This document shows, piece after piece, positions 7,507 to 16,066 of a stretch of 64,000 nt of DNA. Origin of the DNA: PALSA-505 sp036267135 (GTDB taxonomy: Bacteria > Actinomycetota > Actinomycetes > Streptosporangiales > Streptosporangiaceae); contig DATAWQ010000079.1 of the NCBI GenBank assembly GCA_036267135.1, positions 25,183 to 89,182 on the forward strand. Reading direction: 5' to 3'. The position numbers were made by a program, and so were the translations under genes. The stretch's first letter is position 1, and the number at the start of each line of letters is the position of its first letter. A model generated the notes under the pieces. That model had not been told where the DNA came from and made no database searches. It worked only from the letters and a program-made list of their open reading frames with translations.

Positions 7507-8748
7507 TTACCTGGGGTCCGGGCTCGTGGGGTCCGGGCGGGCGCGGAACACCGCGGCGACGCGGTCGCGGGGCAGCGCCGGGCTGCGGTGGCCGTCCCGG
7601 CCGGTCATGTCCTCGTTGGCGACCAGCGCGTTGGCCACTGCCTCCTCGGTGGCCTGCACCACCGCCTCGTAGAACGGGTCGATGTAGTTCCACGGGATGA
7701 AGTCGACCCGATCGTAGTGGCCGGGTCCGGCCGGGGACGGCCCCGCGGTGATGCCGCCGGGGTTGCCGGTGGAGAAGGCCACGAACAGGTCGCCGGAGAA
7801 GTGTGATCCGGTGGTGCCGGTCCTGGCCAAGCCGAGAGTGACCCGCCGGGCCAGCGCCTGGCACTGGTGCGGCAGCAGCGGGGCGTCGGTGCCGACGATC
7901 GCGATCACCGAGCCCGCGCCCGGCGGGAGCGGGCTGCGCAGGCTGGGGCTGCGCGGGCTGGGGCTGCGCGGGCTGGGGCTGCGCGGGCTGGGGGTGGCGG
8001 TCGGCCCGAGTTCGCTGGCGAAGTAGTCGGCCATCGGGTTGTCGTCGGCCAGCATCCGGCCGAGCGGCAGGCCGGCCAACGTGAGCTCGGTCCGGCTGCC
8101 GAAGTTGGCCTGCACGAACACGCCGACCGTGTGCGTGCTGGGCCCGTAGCCGACCAGCCGGGACGCGGTGCCCGAGCCGCCCTTGAAGCCGTAGCAGTTC
8201 ATGCCGGTGCCGCCGCCGACCGAGCCTTCCTCGGGCGGCCCCGCCGCGGCCGACTCCAGCGCGTCGACGACGGTCTGCTCGGTGACGTGGTGGCCGTTGA
8301 TGTCGTTCAGGTAGCCGTCCCAGGTCTCCGCGGCCACCGGCAGCAGCCAGACCTCGGCGAGCACGGGATGGCGCCGCACCGCCCAGGCGATGATGCCGGC
8401 GTGGGCCACCCCCACGGCGTGCGTGTTCGTGATGGCCACCGGCCCGGCGAACGTGCCGGACTCGGCGATCCAGGAGACCCCCGTCATCTCGCCGTTGCCG
8501 TTCTGGGAGAAGAAGCCGGCCGCCACCGGGTCGCCCGCCCCGGCGGCGCCGCGCGGATGGATCGCGGTCACGCCGGTGCGCACCGCATCGCCCTCGATCA
8601 GCGTGGTGTAGCCGATCTCCACGCCGGGCACGTCGGTGATCGCGTTCCACCGGCCCGGGACGCCGCCGAACGGGATGCCGAGGGAGCGGGCGCGGGGCTT
8701 GCCCGCCGGAGTGGACAGGTGCGGGTCGGTCAGGTGCTGGTCCGGCAC
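7507..8748 (-). CDS. P1-family (DmpA-type) aminopeptidase
   Basis: A 413-residue N-terminal-nucleophile hydrolase of peptidase family S58/P1. Conserved blocks include GVPGRWNAITDVPGVEIG, PVAITNTHAVG, EGSVGGGTGMNCYGFKGG and VGTDAPLLPHQ. Family members self-cleave before a serine, here probably the Ser of GAGSVIAIVGTDAPL, to make two chains that release N-terminal D- or beta-amino acids. A loop just before that site carries a four-unit SPSPR repeat from a 15 bp minisatellite (7933-7992), absent from typical relatives. The GTG start lies one base after the stop of the upstream aminotransferase gene, so translation is coupled. Confidence 0.87.
   Translation of the reverse strand: MPDQHLTDPHLSTPAGKPRARSLGIPFGGVPGRWNAITDVPGVEIGYTTLIEGDAVRTGVTAIHPRGAAGAGDPVAAGFFSQNGNGEMTGVSWIAESGTFAGPVAITNTHAVGVAHAGIIAWAVRRHPVLAEVWLLPVAAETWDGYLNDINGHHVTEQTVVDALESAAAGPPEEGSVGGGTGMNCYGFKGGSGTASRLVGYGPSTHTVGVFVQANFGSRTELTLAGLPLGRMLADDNPMADYFASELGPTATPSPRSPSPRSPSPRSPSLRSPLPPGAGSVIAIVGTDAPLLPHQCQALARRVTLGLARTGTTGSHFSGDLFVAFSTGNPGGITAGPSPAGPGHYDRVDFIPWNYIDPFYEAVVQATEEAVANALVANEDMTGRDGHRSPALPRDRVAAVFRARPDPTSPDPR
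7933..7992 (-). repeat. 15 bp x4 in-frame minisatellite in P1 peptidase
   Basis: Four tandem copies of GCTGCGCGGGCTGGG (first copy one base different) encode the proline/serine/arginine insert before the predicted autocleavage region. Confidence 0.88.
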
Positions 8749-8749
8749 G

Positions 8750-9934
8750 TCAGCGCTCCTTGGCCGCGCCGGCCAGCGCTTCGAGCAGCCGGTCCACTTC
8801 GGCCGGGGTGTTGTAGTGGATGAAGCCGATCCGCACCGACTGGTCTTCGTAGCCGAGCCGCCGGTACAGGTTCAGCGAATACCAGGAGTCGTGCGCCCAC
8901 ACGCCGATCTGCTCGGCGGCCAGCCGCCTGGCCACGTCGGCCGCGGCCACGCCGTCCACATTGACCAGGAACGTCGGCACCCGGCCCGCCATCGTGGGCA
9001 GGCCGTACACGGTGACATCGTCGCCGAGGCCGTCCAGGAACCGCTGGCCCAGTTCGCGCTCGTACGGGGTGATGGCCGGGAAGCCGCCGATGGAGTGCAG
9101 GTAGTCGATGGTCGCGTTGAACCCGGCGAGCAGCTCGTAGGTCTGGGTGCCGGTCTCGAAGCTGCGGCCGAGCGGGCTGGTGGGGGCCGGCCTGGCCTTG
9201 TACGGGCGCCAGCGCTCGATCACCTCGGTACGGCCGAAGGCCAGGCCGAGGTGCGGCCCGCAGAACTTGTACGGGGAGCAGAGCAGCACGTCGGCGCCGA
9301 TCGCTTCGACGTCGATGGGCTCGTGCGCCGCGTAATGGACCGCGTCCACCCAGGCCAGCGCGCCGGCCTCGTGGGCGATCCGGCAGACCTGCTGGGCGTC
9401 CACGACGGTGCCGACCGCGTTGGAGGCCCAGGCGAAGGCCACCACCTTGGTGCGCGGGCCGAGCTTGGCCCGCAGGTCGCTGACGTCCAGGGTGGTGTCG
9501 TTGTTGAGCTCGATGTGCCGGACGACCAGGCCGTGGTCGCGAGCGGCCTCCAGCCAGGGCGCGACCCCGGCGTCGTGGTCCAGCGACGACACCAGGATCT
9601 CGTCGCCGGGGGCGAAGTCCCGGGTGGCGGTGCGGGACAGCGAGAAGTTGAGCGAGGTCATGTTCGGCCCGAAGATCACCTCGGTGGGCTGGCAGCCCAG
9701 GAAACGGGCCGCCTTGTGCTCGGCCTCTTCGAAGATCTCTTTGACCCGGAAACTGGTCGCGTAGCCCGCGCCCAGGTTGGCGCTGGCCTCCCGCAGCGCG
9801 GCCGCGATCGCGTCGCCGACCTCGTCGGGCACCTGGGTGCCGCCGGGGGCGTCGAGGAACGCGAAACCGTGGCGCAGGGCAGAGAAGCGATCCCTGATCG
9901 CGGTCACGTCGAGGGTCTGGTCCAGCCCGGTCAT
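8750..9934 (-). CDS. Cysteine desulfurase-like class V aminotransferase
   Basis: A 394-residue fold-type I PLP enzyme. The PLP lysine is in SPYKFCGPHLG, the aspartate and histidine in WVDAVHYAAHE, and an N-terminal DAPGGTQVP block matches the VC1184-like branch of the class V (SufS/NifS-related) family. The arginine-rich C-terminal domain includes VRIGFIHYNTPAE. The actual reaction in this branch is poorly defined; it may be a desulfurase, lyase or kynureninase-like enzyme. The start at 9934 has GGAAGGGAG just upstream. It forms a two-gene unit with the P1 peptidase, suggesting peptide or amino-acid degradation. Confidence 0.82.
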   Translation of the reverse strand: MTGLDQTLDVTAIRDRFSALRHGFAFLDAPGGTQVPDEVGDAIAAALREASANLGAGYATSFRVKEIFEEAEHKAARFLGCQPTEVIFGPNMTSLNFSLSRTATRDFAPGDEILVSSLDHDAGVAPWLEAARDHGLVVRHIELNNDTTLDVSDLRAKLGPRTKVVAFAWASNAVGTVVDAQQVCRIAHEAGALAWVDAVHYAAHEPIDVEAIGADVLLCSPYKFCGPHLGLAFGRTEVIERWRPYKARPAPTSPLGRSFETGTQTYELLAGFNATIDYLHSIGGFPAITPYERELGQRFLDGLGDDVTVYGLPTMAGRVPTFLVNVDGVAAADVARRLAAEQIGVWAHDSWYSLNLYRRLGYEDQSVRIGFIHYNTPAEVDRLLEALAGAAKER

Positions 9935-9998
9935 CGGCGGCTCCCTTCCGGTCGTCCATGATTCCATAGGAGCTAGGCGGAGCCGCTGGGAGGACGCG

Positions 9999-10691
9999 AT
10001 GACAGGTGCGGACGGCGCGGTGCTGAGCACGGTCCTTGACACCGGCGCGGGGCTGGTCAGGCGGCTGGCCGTGGTGCCGCCGGGCGAGCGGTTCGACGGC
10101 GTGGCCGGGGCCGGCGGCGAGCTGTGGTTCGTGATCGCCGGGACCGGGGTGCTGGCGTCCGGCGGCGGGGCGGACCGGCCGGTGCGGGCCGACACCGGAG
10201 TCTGGCTGCCGCCTGGCGCCGGGTATGAGCTGCGCGCCGGTGCGGCGGGTGAGCTGCGGTTGGACAGTGTGGTGCTGCCCGCGGGTGGTGCGGGTGCGGG
10301 TGGTGCTGCTGGGGCGGGCAGTGCTGTTGAGGCGGGCGGGGCGGCGGTGCTGTCGGAACTGGCCAGCCGGGAGGCCGAGGTCACCGGGGACCGGCGGTTC
10401 CGGGTGTTGTTCGGGCCCGGCCTGGGGTGCGAGGCGGCCACCCAGTTCGAGGGCGAGATCCCGCCTGGCCGGGCGCCCGAGCACTTCCATCCCTACGACG
10501 AGGTGGTGCTGATTCTGGCCGGCCAGGGCGTGCTGCACGCCGGGGGGCGGGACAGCCCGCTGGCGCCGGGGAACTGCGTGCACCTGCCGCCGGGCCGGTC
10601 GCACTGCCTGGAGAACACCGGACCGGCCACGCTGCGGGTGCTGGGCGTGTTCCACCCGGGCGGCAGCCCGGCCGCCAAGACCACCGGATAG
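9999..10691 (+). CDS. Bicupin domain protein
   Basis: A 230-residue protein of two cupin barrels. The N-terminal half (GELWFVIAGTGVLA, GVWLPPGAGYEL) is degenerate in metal ligands. The C-terminal half keeps the histidine set in GRAPEHFHPYDEVVLILAGQG and HLPPGRSHCLEN, so it likely binds a divalent metal. A glycine/alanine-rich linker joins them. The start has GGGAGG five bases upstream. It is divergent from the class V aminotransferase with only 64 bases between, so shared regulation is possible. Function is unassigned; related proteins are small-molecule dioxygenases, isomerases or sensors. Confidence 0.78.
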   Translation: MTGADGAVLSTVLDTGAGLVRRLAVVPPGERFDGVAGAGGELWFVIAGTGVLASGGGADRPVRADTGVWLPPGAGYELRAGAAGELRLDSVVLPAGGAGAGGAAGAGSAVEAGGAAVLSELASREAEVTGDRRFRVLFGPGLGCEAATQFEGEIPPGRAPEHFHPYDEVVLILAGQGVLHAGGRDSPLAPGNCVHLPPGRSHCLENTGPATLRVLGVFHPGGSPAAKTTG

Positions 10692-10739
10692 GGCCGGCGG
10701 GCCTCGGTCGCCGAGCAGTATAGTCAGCGCAATCGGAAG

Positions 10740-10757
10740 GCAAAATCCAGATTTTGC
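10740..10757. promoter_or_regulatory. 18 bp palindrome upstream of arylsulfotransferase-like gene
   Basis: GCAAAATCCAGATTTTGC is an 8 bp perfect inverted repeat with a two-base centre, AT-rich against a GC-rich background. It lies 16 bases after a TATAGT -10-like hexamer (10719-10724) and 46 bases before the start codon, a typical repressor position. Confidence 0.6.
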
Positions 10758-10803
10758 TGGACATGCGGCCTCCCGAACACAGGCGCGAGGAAGTGGGGCG
10801 GGC

Positions 10804-12351
10804 ATGCCCGGACAGTGGACACGCAGGCAGGTGCTGCACCGCGGCGGGACCGCGGCGGCGGGCGTCGCCGGGCTGGGTTTGGCCGGCTTCGCCGGCTTCG
10901 AGTGGCCGCACGCCTCGCCCGCCCATCCCCCCCACCCCAGCCGCAAGGCCGCCGATCCGGTGGACCCCGGTCCCGTCGACAGCTTCGTGACCAGGCCCAC
11001 CCTGCGGCCACCCGTGATCAGCGTGACGCAGGCCACCGGCGCCGGAGCAGCCGGCCAGCCGCCGTACATCTTCATCGCGCCGCGGGGCTATGAGACCAGC
11101 CCGGTCGGGCAGTCCGGCCTGATGATCGTGGACAGGGCCGGCCAGCTCGTCTGGTTCGGCTCACCAGTCGGCGGCACGCCGCTCAACTTCACCACCCAGA
11201 CCTACCGCGGCCAGCCGGTGCTCACCTGGTCGGCGGGGTATGTGAACGCCATCGGCGTCACGTACGGAAAGTCGTACATCGCCGACAGTTCCTACCGGGT
11301 GATCGCCACCGTCCAGGCCGGCGATGGGGCCGAGACCGACCTGCACGAATTCAACCTCACCCCGCAGGACACGGCGCTGATGACCGCGCACCGCGTGGTG
11401 CGCGCCGACCTGTCGGCGCTGGGCGGGCCGGTCAACGGCTGGGTGTTCGAGAGCGTCGCCCAGGAGGTCGACGTCGCCACCGGCAAGGTGCTCTTCGAAT
11501 GGAACAGCCTGGACCATGTGCCGGTCACCGAATCGCACGCGGCCCTGGTCGGCGGGACGAAGAAGAACGCCTTCGACTACTTCCACATCAACTCCATCGC
11601 CCTGGACACCGACGGCGACCTGCTCATCTCCTCCCGCAACACCTGGACCATCTACAAGGTCGCCCGGCCCAGCGGGCAAATCAAGTGGCGGCTCGGCGGC
11701 AAGCGCTCCGACTTCAAGGTGGACCCCAGCGCCGCCTTCTACTGGCAGCATGACGCCCGCATGCCGCAGCCGGATCTGCTCACCGTCTTCGATAACGGCT
11801 CCTCGCCCCCCGAGGCGGCTCAGTCCCGCGCGCTGCTGCTGAACCTGGACACGGCGGCCATGCGGGTCACCCTGCGGCACGCCTACAGCGCCCCCGGCCG
11901 CCTGCTCGCCGACAACCAGGGCAGCGTGCAGCTATTGCCGGACGGGCGGGTGTTCGTCTGCTGGGGTGCCCAGCCGTACTTCTCCGAGTTCGCCAGCGGC
12001 GGGGACCTGCTGCTGAGCGGCGAACTCCCGCTGGGCGACCAGTCCTACCGGGCGTTCACCTTCGACTGGGCCGGGCACCCCACCGGCCACCCGGATGTCG
12101 TCGTGCACCCCAACCCGGCCCGCGGCTCGGCCGTGTACGTGAGCTGGAACGGCGCGACCGCCGTGCGGACGTGGGAAGTGAGCGCGGGCAAGAACCCGTC
12201 CGCGCTGGCCGCGGCCGGCTCCCAGGCACCGGCCGGCTTCGAGACCGCGATCCCGGTGACCAGCGAGGGGCCGTACTTCGCGGTGACCGCGCGGGACGCG
12301 GCCGGCCGGGAACTCGGCCGGTCCGCGACGGTGCGCCGCACCACCGGCTGA
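10804..12351 (+). CDS. Tat-exported arylsulfotransferase-like beta-propeller protein
   Basis: A 515-residue protein with a twin-arginine signal (TRRQVLHRGGTAAAGVAGLG), so it is exported folded by Tat. The mature part matches the arylsulfotransferase 2 family: SAGYVNAIGVTYGKSYIADS, TDLHEFNLTPQDTAL, FDYFHINSIALDTDGDLLIS, IKWRLGGKRSDF and FYWQHDARMPQPDLLTVFDN. Such proteins form six-bladed propellers; some transfer sulfate between aryl compounds, but many actinobacterial members are uncharacterised. The histidines in FHINS and WQHDAR occupy positions like the catalytic histidine of ASST. The C-terminal ~80 residues look like a separate beta domain. It converges on the peptide-binding lipoprotein with five bases between stops. 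Confidence 0.83.
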   Translation: MPGQWTRRQVLHRGGTAAAGVAGLGLAGFAGFEWPHASPAHPPHPSRKAADPVDPGPVDSFVTRPTLRPPVISVTQATGAGAAGQPPYIFIAPRGYETSPVGQSGLMIVDRAGQLVWFGSPVGGTPLNFTTQTYRGQPVLTWSAGYVNAIGVTYGKSYIADSSYRVIATVQAGDGAETDLHEFNLTPQDTALMTAHRVVRADLSALGGPVNGWVFESVAQEVDVATGKVLFEWNSLDHVPVTESHAALVGGTKKNAFDYFHINSIALDTDGDLLISSRNTWTIYKVARPSGQIKWRLGGKRSDFKVDPSAAFYWQHDARMPQPDLLTVFDNGSSPPEAAQSRALLLNLDTAAMRVTLRHAYSAPGRLLADNQGSVQLLPDGRVFVCWGAQPYFSEFASGGDLLLSGELPLGDQSYRAFTFDWAGHPTGHPDVVVHPNPARGSAVYVSWNGATAVRTWEVSAGKNPSALAAAGSQAPAGFETAIPVTSEGPYFAVTARDAAGRELGRSATVRRTTG

Positions 12352-12356
12352 GCCGT

Positions 12357-14183
12357 TTACTTGGTGAAGGACCAGTACTCAGGGAATATCCAGTACAGCG
12401 GGCTGAACTCGACGTTGTGCAGGTTGTTCTTCACCGCCATGATCTCGTAGGTGTTTGGCATGTAGATGAAGGGAAGCTGCTGCGCCGCGTAGGCGGCGTA
12501 GTTATGGAACACCGACAAGCTGCTGCTGGTCTCGGTTTCGGTGATCAGTTTGTTCATGGCCGGGTTGGAGTACTGGCCGCCGTTCGCGCCGGCGCCGGTC
12601 GTGAACAGCTGCCCGCCGGTCGGCTCGGGCGCCAATCCGTAGCTCCAGCCGCCGTACATGCCCATCTGCCAGGAGTGGTTGCTGGGCACCGTCTCGCTGA
12701 TGATCGCGTTGAACGACTGGGAGGTGACGGTCAGGTTGATCCCGGCCTTGGCCGCGTCGGATTTGTAGACGTCCGTCTCATCGGTGAAGGCCGGGTCGCC
12801 AGAAGTGTAGACGAGGTTCAGGTTGAGCTTCACGCCCTTCGCCACCCCGGCGCCGCACTTCGACGGGTCGGTGCACGTCATCACGCCGCCCACCGGCGAC
12901 CAGCCGTGGCTGACCAGCAGCGACCTGGCCGTGGAGACGCTGAACGGGTAGGGCCCGCCCGCGTTCTGCACCGCCGGCGTCCACTTGTTCGCCGGCAGCG
13001 TCGGCACCGCCCCGGTGGTCGGGTAGCCGTAACCTCGGTAGATCGTGGTGGCCATCGCGGGCTGGTCGGCCAGGTGTTCCAGCGCCTGGCGGAAGTACAA
13101 CTGCTTGAACACCGGCCCGTAGGTGGGGTTACTCCAGTTGATGACGTAGTAGTCGAAGCCGAAGTCATAGAACGGCTTCAGGTAGTACCCGGCGGAAGCC
13201 AGCGGGTTGGTGCTGGGCACCCCAGGCGATCCTGTCTTCACCGGCAGGTCCTGGGGCGCGATCTGGCCGATATCGGCCTGGCCTGAGCTGACCCCGGTGT
13301 ACTCGGTGGTCTGGCTGGTGTAGGGCAGGTACTTCAGTGTGGAGATTCTGGGCTTGGGACTGCCGGAGTACTTCGGGTTCACCGCGAACGTGTCAGCCCC
13401 GGACGGGCTGAATGAGGCCAGCTTGAACGGTCCGCTCACCACCGACCAGATCGGGCTGGCCGCGTAGCCCGAGGAGTCCTTGGACTGCGCCGCCAGGAAG
13501 TTGTACACCGCCTTGCACTTGGCCCAGTGATCAGCGGCAGTGTCGGTCGTGCAGCCGCCGCTGCCCGGCGCCGCGCCGGTGGTGGTGACATCCCAGGCCA
13601 TCGGCATCGGGGTGATCTGGGACAGCTCGTTGTAGGTGTACCACAGGCTGGAGTAGGCCCTGGTCAGGCGCAGCGTGACCTGGTCGGCGCCGGTGACCGA
13701 GATCGACCTGATGTTTTTCGGGATCCCGCCCGGCGTGGCCCCGCCCCAGTTAGCGAACTCGGCGGACATCATGTGCAGCCAGAACACCACATCCTTGGCG
13801 TCCACGGTCTCCCCGTTGGACCACTTCCAGCCCTTGAGGTTGATCAGCACGTTCTTCCCGCCGTCGGAGTACACCGGGGCGTCCGCCGGTGAGAGCGGGT
13901 AGTTCACCGATACCGACGTGCCGTTGTCCCCGAACACGTACAGGGGCCGGTACATCAGGTACTGGAAGTACTGGGCGTTGTAGACGCTGAAGTAGGTCAG
14001 CGACCTGAACGGGAAGATGTAATTCGGCTGCGTGCCGGCGACGAGGCCGAACGTCACCGTGCCACCCGGCGCGGCCGTCGACGTCGCGGGCGTGCTGCCC
14101 GTACAGCCAGCAGCAGCCACGACCATCGCTGCCAGTGCTCCCACGGCCGTTAGGCGCAGTCCGGGCTTCCTCAGGTGGCGCAT
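12357..14183 (-). CDS. Peptide/nickel-type ABC transporter substrate-binding lipoprotein
   Basis: A 608-residue family 5 solute-binding protein. The N-terminus has a signal ending in AAAGC, with the cysteine as lipidation site, so it is anchored outside the membrane. Typical blocks are GWKWSNGETVDAKDVVFWL, GPFKLASF and the late YFRQALEHLADQPAMA. The family delivers oligopeptides, nickel or other solutes to Dpp/Opp-type permeases. No permease or ATPase gene lies nearby, so it must work with distant partners. A promoter candidate on the same strand has TTGACA (14270-14265) and TTGAAT (14246-14241) 18 bp apart. The start has AAGGA six to seven bases upstream. Confidence 0.9.
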   Translation of the reverse strand: MRHLRKPGLRLTAVGALAAMVVAAAGCTGSTPATSTAAPGGTVTFGLVAGTQPNYIFPFRSLTYFSVYNAQYFQYLMYRPLYVFGDNGTSVSVNYPLSPADAPVYSDGGKNVLINLKGWKWSNGETVDAKDVVFWLHMMSAEFANWGGATPGGIPKNIRSISVTGADQVTLRLTRAYSSLWYTYNELSQITPMPMAWDVTTTGAAPGSGGCTTDTAADHWAKCKAVYNFLAAQSKDSSGYAASPIWSVVSGPFKLASFSPSGADTFAVNPKYSGSPKPRISTLKYLPYTSQTTEYTGVSSGQADIGQIAPQDLPVKTGSPGVPSTNPLASAGYYLKPFYDFGFDYYVINWSNPTYGPVFKQLYFRQALEHLADQPAMATTIYRGYGYPTTGAVPTLPANKWTPAVQNAGGPYPFSVSTARSLLVSHGWSPVGGVMTCTDPSKCGAGVAKGVKLNLNLVYTSGDPAFTDETDVYKSDAAKAGINLTVTSQSFNAIISETVPSNHSWQMGMYGGWSYGLAPEPTGGQLFTTGAGANGGQYSNPAMNKLITETETSSSLSVFHNYAAYAAQQLPFIYMPNTYEIMAVKNNLHNVEFSPLYWIFPEYWSFTK

Positions 14184-14240
14184 ATCAGTCCTTCGGGGTG
14201 CCGGTTAGTGCACGATTCCCCGCCCGCCTGAGCAGAATCA

Positions 14241-14270
14241 ATTCAACGCAGTTACCCCACCTGTTGTCAA
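14241..14270 (-). promoter_or_regulatory. Promoter for the substrate-binding lipoprotein gene
   Basis: TTGACA at 14270-14265 and TTGAAT at 14246-14241 on the reverse strand, 18 bp spacer, about 58 bases before the start at 14183. Confidence 0.5.
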
Positions 14271-14310
14271 CTTCTAACCCCGCGCATCCGGGGTCCCCTG
14301 AACAGCTTGC

Positions 14311-15765
14311 TCAGAAGAAGCGGCGCATCAGCTTCTTGCTGGCCTCGCTGTAGGGCGGGTAGAGGAACGAGGGATCGGGCTTGGCCGGCTTGGCCAGGAC
14401 CGCCTTGCGGTGGCTGAACGTCTGGAAGCCCCACTCGCCGTGGTAGGCGCCCAGCCCGGAGTTGCCGACGCCGCCGAACGGGAGCTGCGGCACCAGGCAG
14501 TGCATGGCCAGGTGGTTGACCACCACGCCGCCCGAGCTGGTCGAGGCGATCACCTGCTCCCGCACCGCCCGCGACCCGGTGAACAGGTACAGGGCCAGCG
14601 GCTTGGGCCGTTCGTTGACGAAGTCCACCGCCGCGTCCACCGACGGCACGCTGAGCACCGGCAGCACCGGCCCGAAGATCTCCTCGGTCATCAGCGGCGA
14701 GGCCGGGTCGGGGTCGATCACGATGGTGGGCTCGATCGTCTGGGCCTCGCGGTCCACCCCGCCGCCCAGCGCGACCGTGCCGGCCCCGTCCAGCAGGCGG
14801 CCGATGCGGTCGAGCTGCCTGAGGTTCACGATGGGCTGCCCGGCCGGTTCGCCATCCTGAAAGCCGGCCACGGTGTCCTTGATGCGGTCGACCAGTTCGT
14901 CGCGCACGGCGGCGTCGGCCAGCACGTAGTCGGGGGCGATGCAGGTCTGGCCCGAGTTCAGCAGCTTGGTCCAGGCGATCCGGCGCGCCGCGACCCGCAG
15001 GTCCGCGTCGGCGGCGATGATCACCGGGCTCTTGCCGCCGAGCTCCAGCGTCACCGGGATGAGCCGGGCCGACGCGGCGGCCATGACCTTCTTGCCGATC
15101 TCCGGGCCGCCGGTGAAGAACACGTGGTCGAGGTCGGTGGCCAGCAGTTCCTGGCTGACCGCGGCGTCGCCCTCCGCCGCGGCGACCGCGCCGGGGTCGA
15201 GGTAGGCCGGCAGCAGCCTGGCCAGCAGGGCGGCCGTGGCGGGGGCGTGCTCGGACGGCTTGACCACCGCGCAGTTCCCGGCGGCGATGGCGCCGATCAG
15301 CGGCCCGAGCGTCAGGTAGACCGGGTAGTTCCACGGCCCGATGATGAGCACGACGCCGAGCGGCTCGTACTGGTAGAACCCCCGGCCGGGCTGCATGGCC
15401 AGCGGCACCCGGGTGTGGCGGCGGCGGGCCCAGCGCTTGAGGTGGCGGCGGGCGAACACGGCCTCGGCCTTGGTCCCGGCGATGTCACCCAGCCAGGCGT
15501 AGTGCGCGGACCGGCCGAGATCGGTGTGCAGCGCGGCGGCGATGTCCGCCTCGCGCTCGGTGAGCAGCCGCTCGATGGCCGCGAGCTGGCGCAGCCGCCA
15601 GCCCAGGTCGCGGGTCAAGCCGGAGGCGAACGAGCGGCGCAGCCGCGCCACCTCGTCGGCCGGCCGGGGGCCGGGCGCCGAGGTGGCGGTGCTGGACGTG
15701 TCTGGGCTGGACGTGTCTGGGCTGGAACCGCCTGGGCTGGAAATGTCTGGGGTAACGGAGGTCAT
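14311..15765 (-). CDS. Class 3-like NAD(P)-dependent aldehyde dehydrogenase
   Basis: A 484-residue aldehyde dehydrogenase. It keeps the active-site cysteine in NSGQTCIAPDYVL, the general-base glutamate in TLELGGKSPV, the nucleotide-binding FFTGGPEIGKKV and the EEIFGPVLPV block. The early NYP in IGPWNYPVYLT and the C-terminal hydrophobic tail end (SKKLMRRFF) fit the class 3 / coniferyl-aldehyde branch, oxidising medium-chain or aromatic aldehydes. The first ~35 residues are a low-complexity serine/proline/aspartate tail made by a 15 bp minisatellite (15691-15750). The start at 15765 is supported by GGGAGGAGAG six bases upstream. Confidence 0.92.
   Translation of the reverse strand: MTSVTPDISSPGGSSPDTSSPDTSSTATSAPGPRPADEVARLRRSFASGLTRDLGWRLRQLAAIERLLTEREADIAAALHTDLGRSAHYAWLGDIAGTKAEAVFARRHLKRWARRRHTRVPLAMQPGRGFYQYEPLGVVLIIGPWNYPVYLTLGPLIGAIAAGNCAVVKPSEHAPATAALLARLLPAYLDPGAVAAAEGDAAVSQELLATDLDHVFFTGGPEIGKKVMAAASARLIPVTLELGGKSPVIIAADADLRVAARRIAWTKLLNSGQTCIAPDYVLADAAVRDELVDRIKDTVAGFQDGEPAGQPIVNLRQLDRIGRLLDGAGTVALGGGVDREAQTIEPTIVIDPDPASPLMTEEIFGPVLPVLSVPSVDAAVDFVNERPKPLALYLFTGSRAVREQVIASTSSGGVVVNHLAMHCLVPQLPFGGVGNSGLGAYHGEWGFQTFSHRKAVLAKPAKPDPSFLYPPYSEASKKLMRRFF
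15691..15750 (-). repeat. 15 bp x4 in-frame minisatellite in ALDH 5' end
   Basis: Four tandem 15-mers (GCTGGACGTGTCTGG and variants) encode the SSPDT-type repeats at the dehydrogenase N-terminus. Confidence 0.88.
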
Positions 15766-16066
15766 GGCCGCTCTCCTCCCACGTGGGCTGGGCGTTGGCC
15801 TCAATCTAATCCGGGAGGTTCGGATACGCGAAGCACCCGCGGGCCGGGTGGCGCGGTGGCCTTCGCCGGCCGGGTGATCCGCTACGCGGCCGCCAACGCG
15901 GACCCGGCGGCAGCGGCCGGGGGCAGCGCGCCGCCTGGCTGGCGGGCGCCGGTCTGGATGTTTGCCGGAGTGTGTCATCCGCTGGCCGTGTGGGGGAGTC
16001 GTAGTGGTGAGGGTATTCATCGTTTACTGGCAGTGGCTGGCGGCCGGGCGGGCATGGGAGGTTTCG
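15766..16066. other. Intergenic region between ALDH and NHL genes
   Basis: This 301-base gap holds the ALDH ribosome-binding site, one copy of a 24 bp direct repeat (15822-15845), and the SD GGGAGG at 16056-16061 for the NHL gene. I see no good promoter hexamers and no further gene. Confidence 0.4.
15822..15845 (+). repeat. 24 bp direct repeat, copy 1
   Basis: Begins GGATACGCGAAG and ends CACCCGCGGGCC. It is identical to 16829-16852 except for one base. The second copy forms the left arm of a terminator, so this copy may be a relic of a duplicated terminator. Confidence 0.8.

Noticed and set aside
6311..8650. Long reverse frame spanning chitinase and peptidase genes
   Set aside because: It crosses two well-supported genes and shows only low-complexity sequence.
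9935..10441. N-terminal extension of the class V aminotransferase frame
   Set aside because: The extension is antisense to the cupin gene and proline/serine-rich; family likeness and a good SD begin at 9934.
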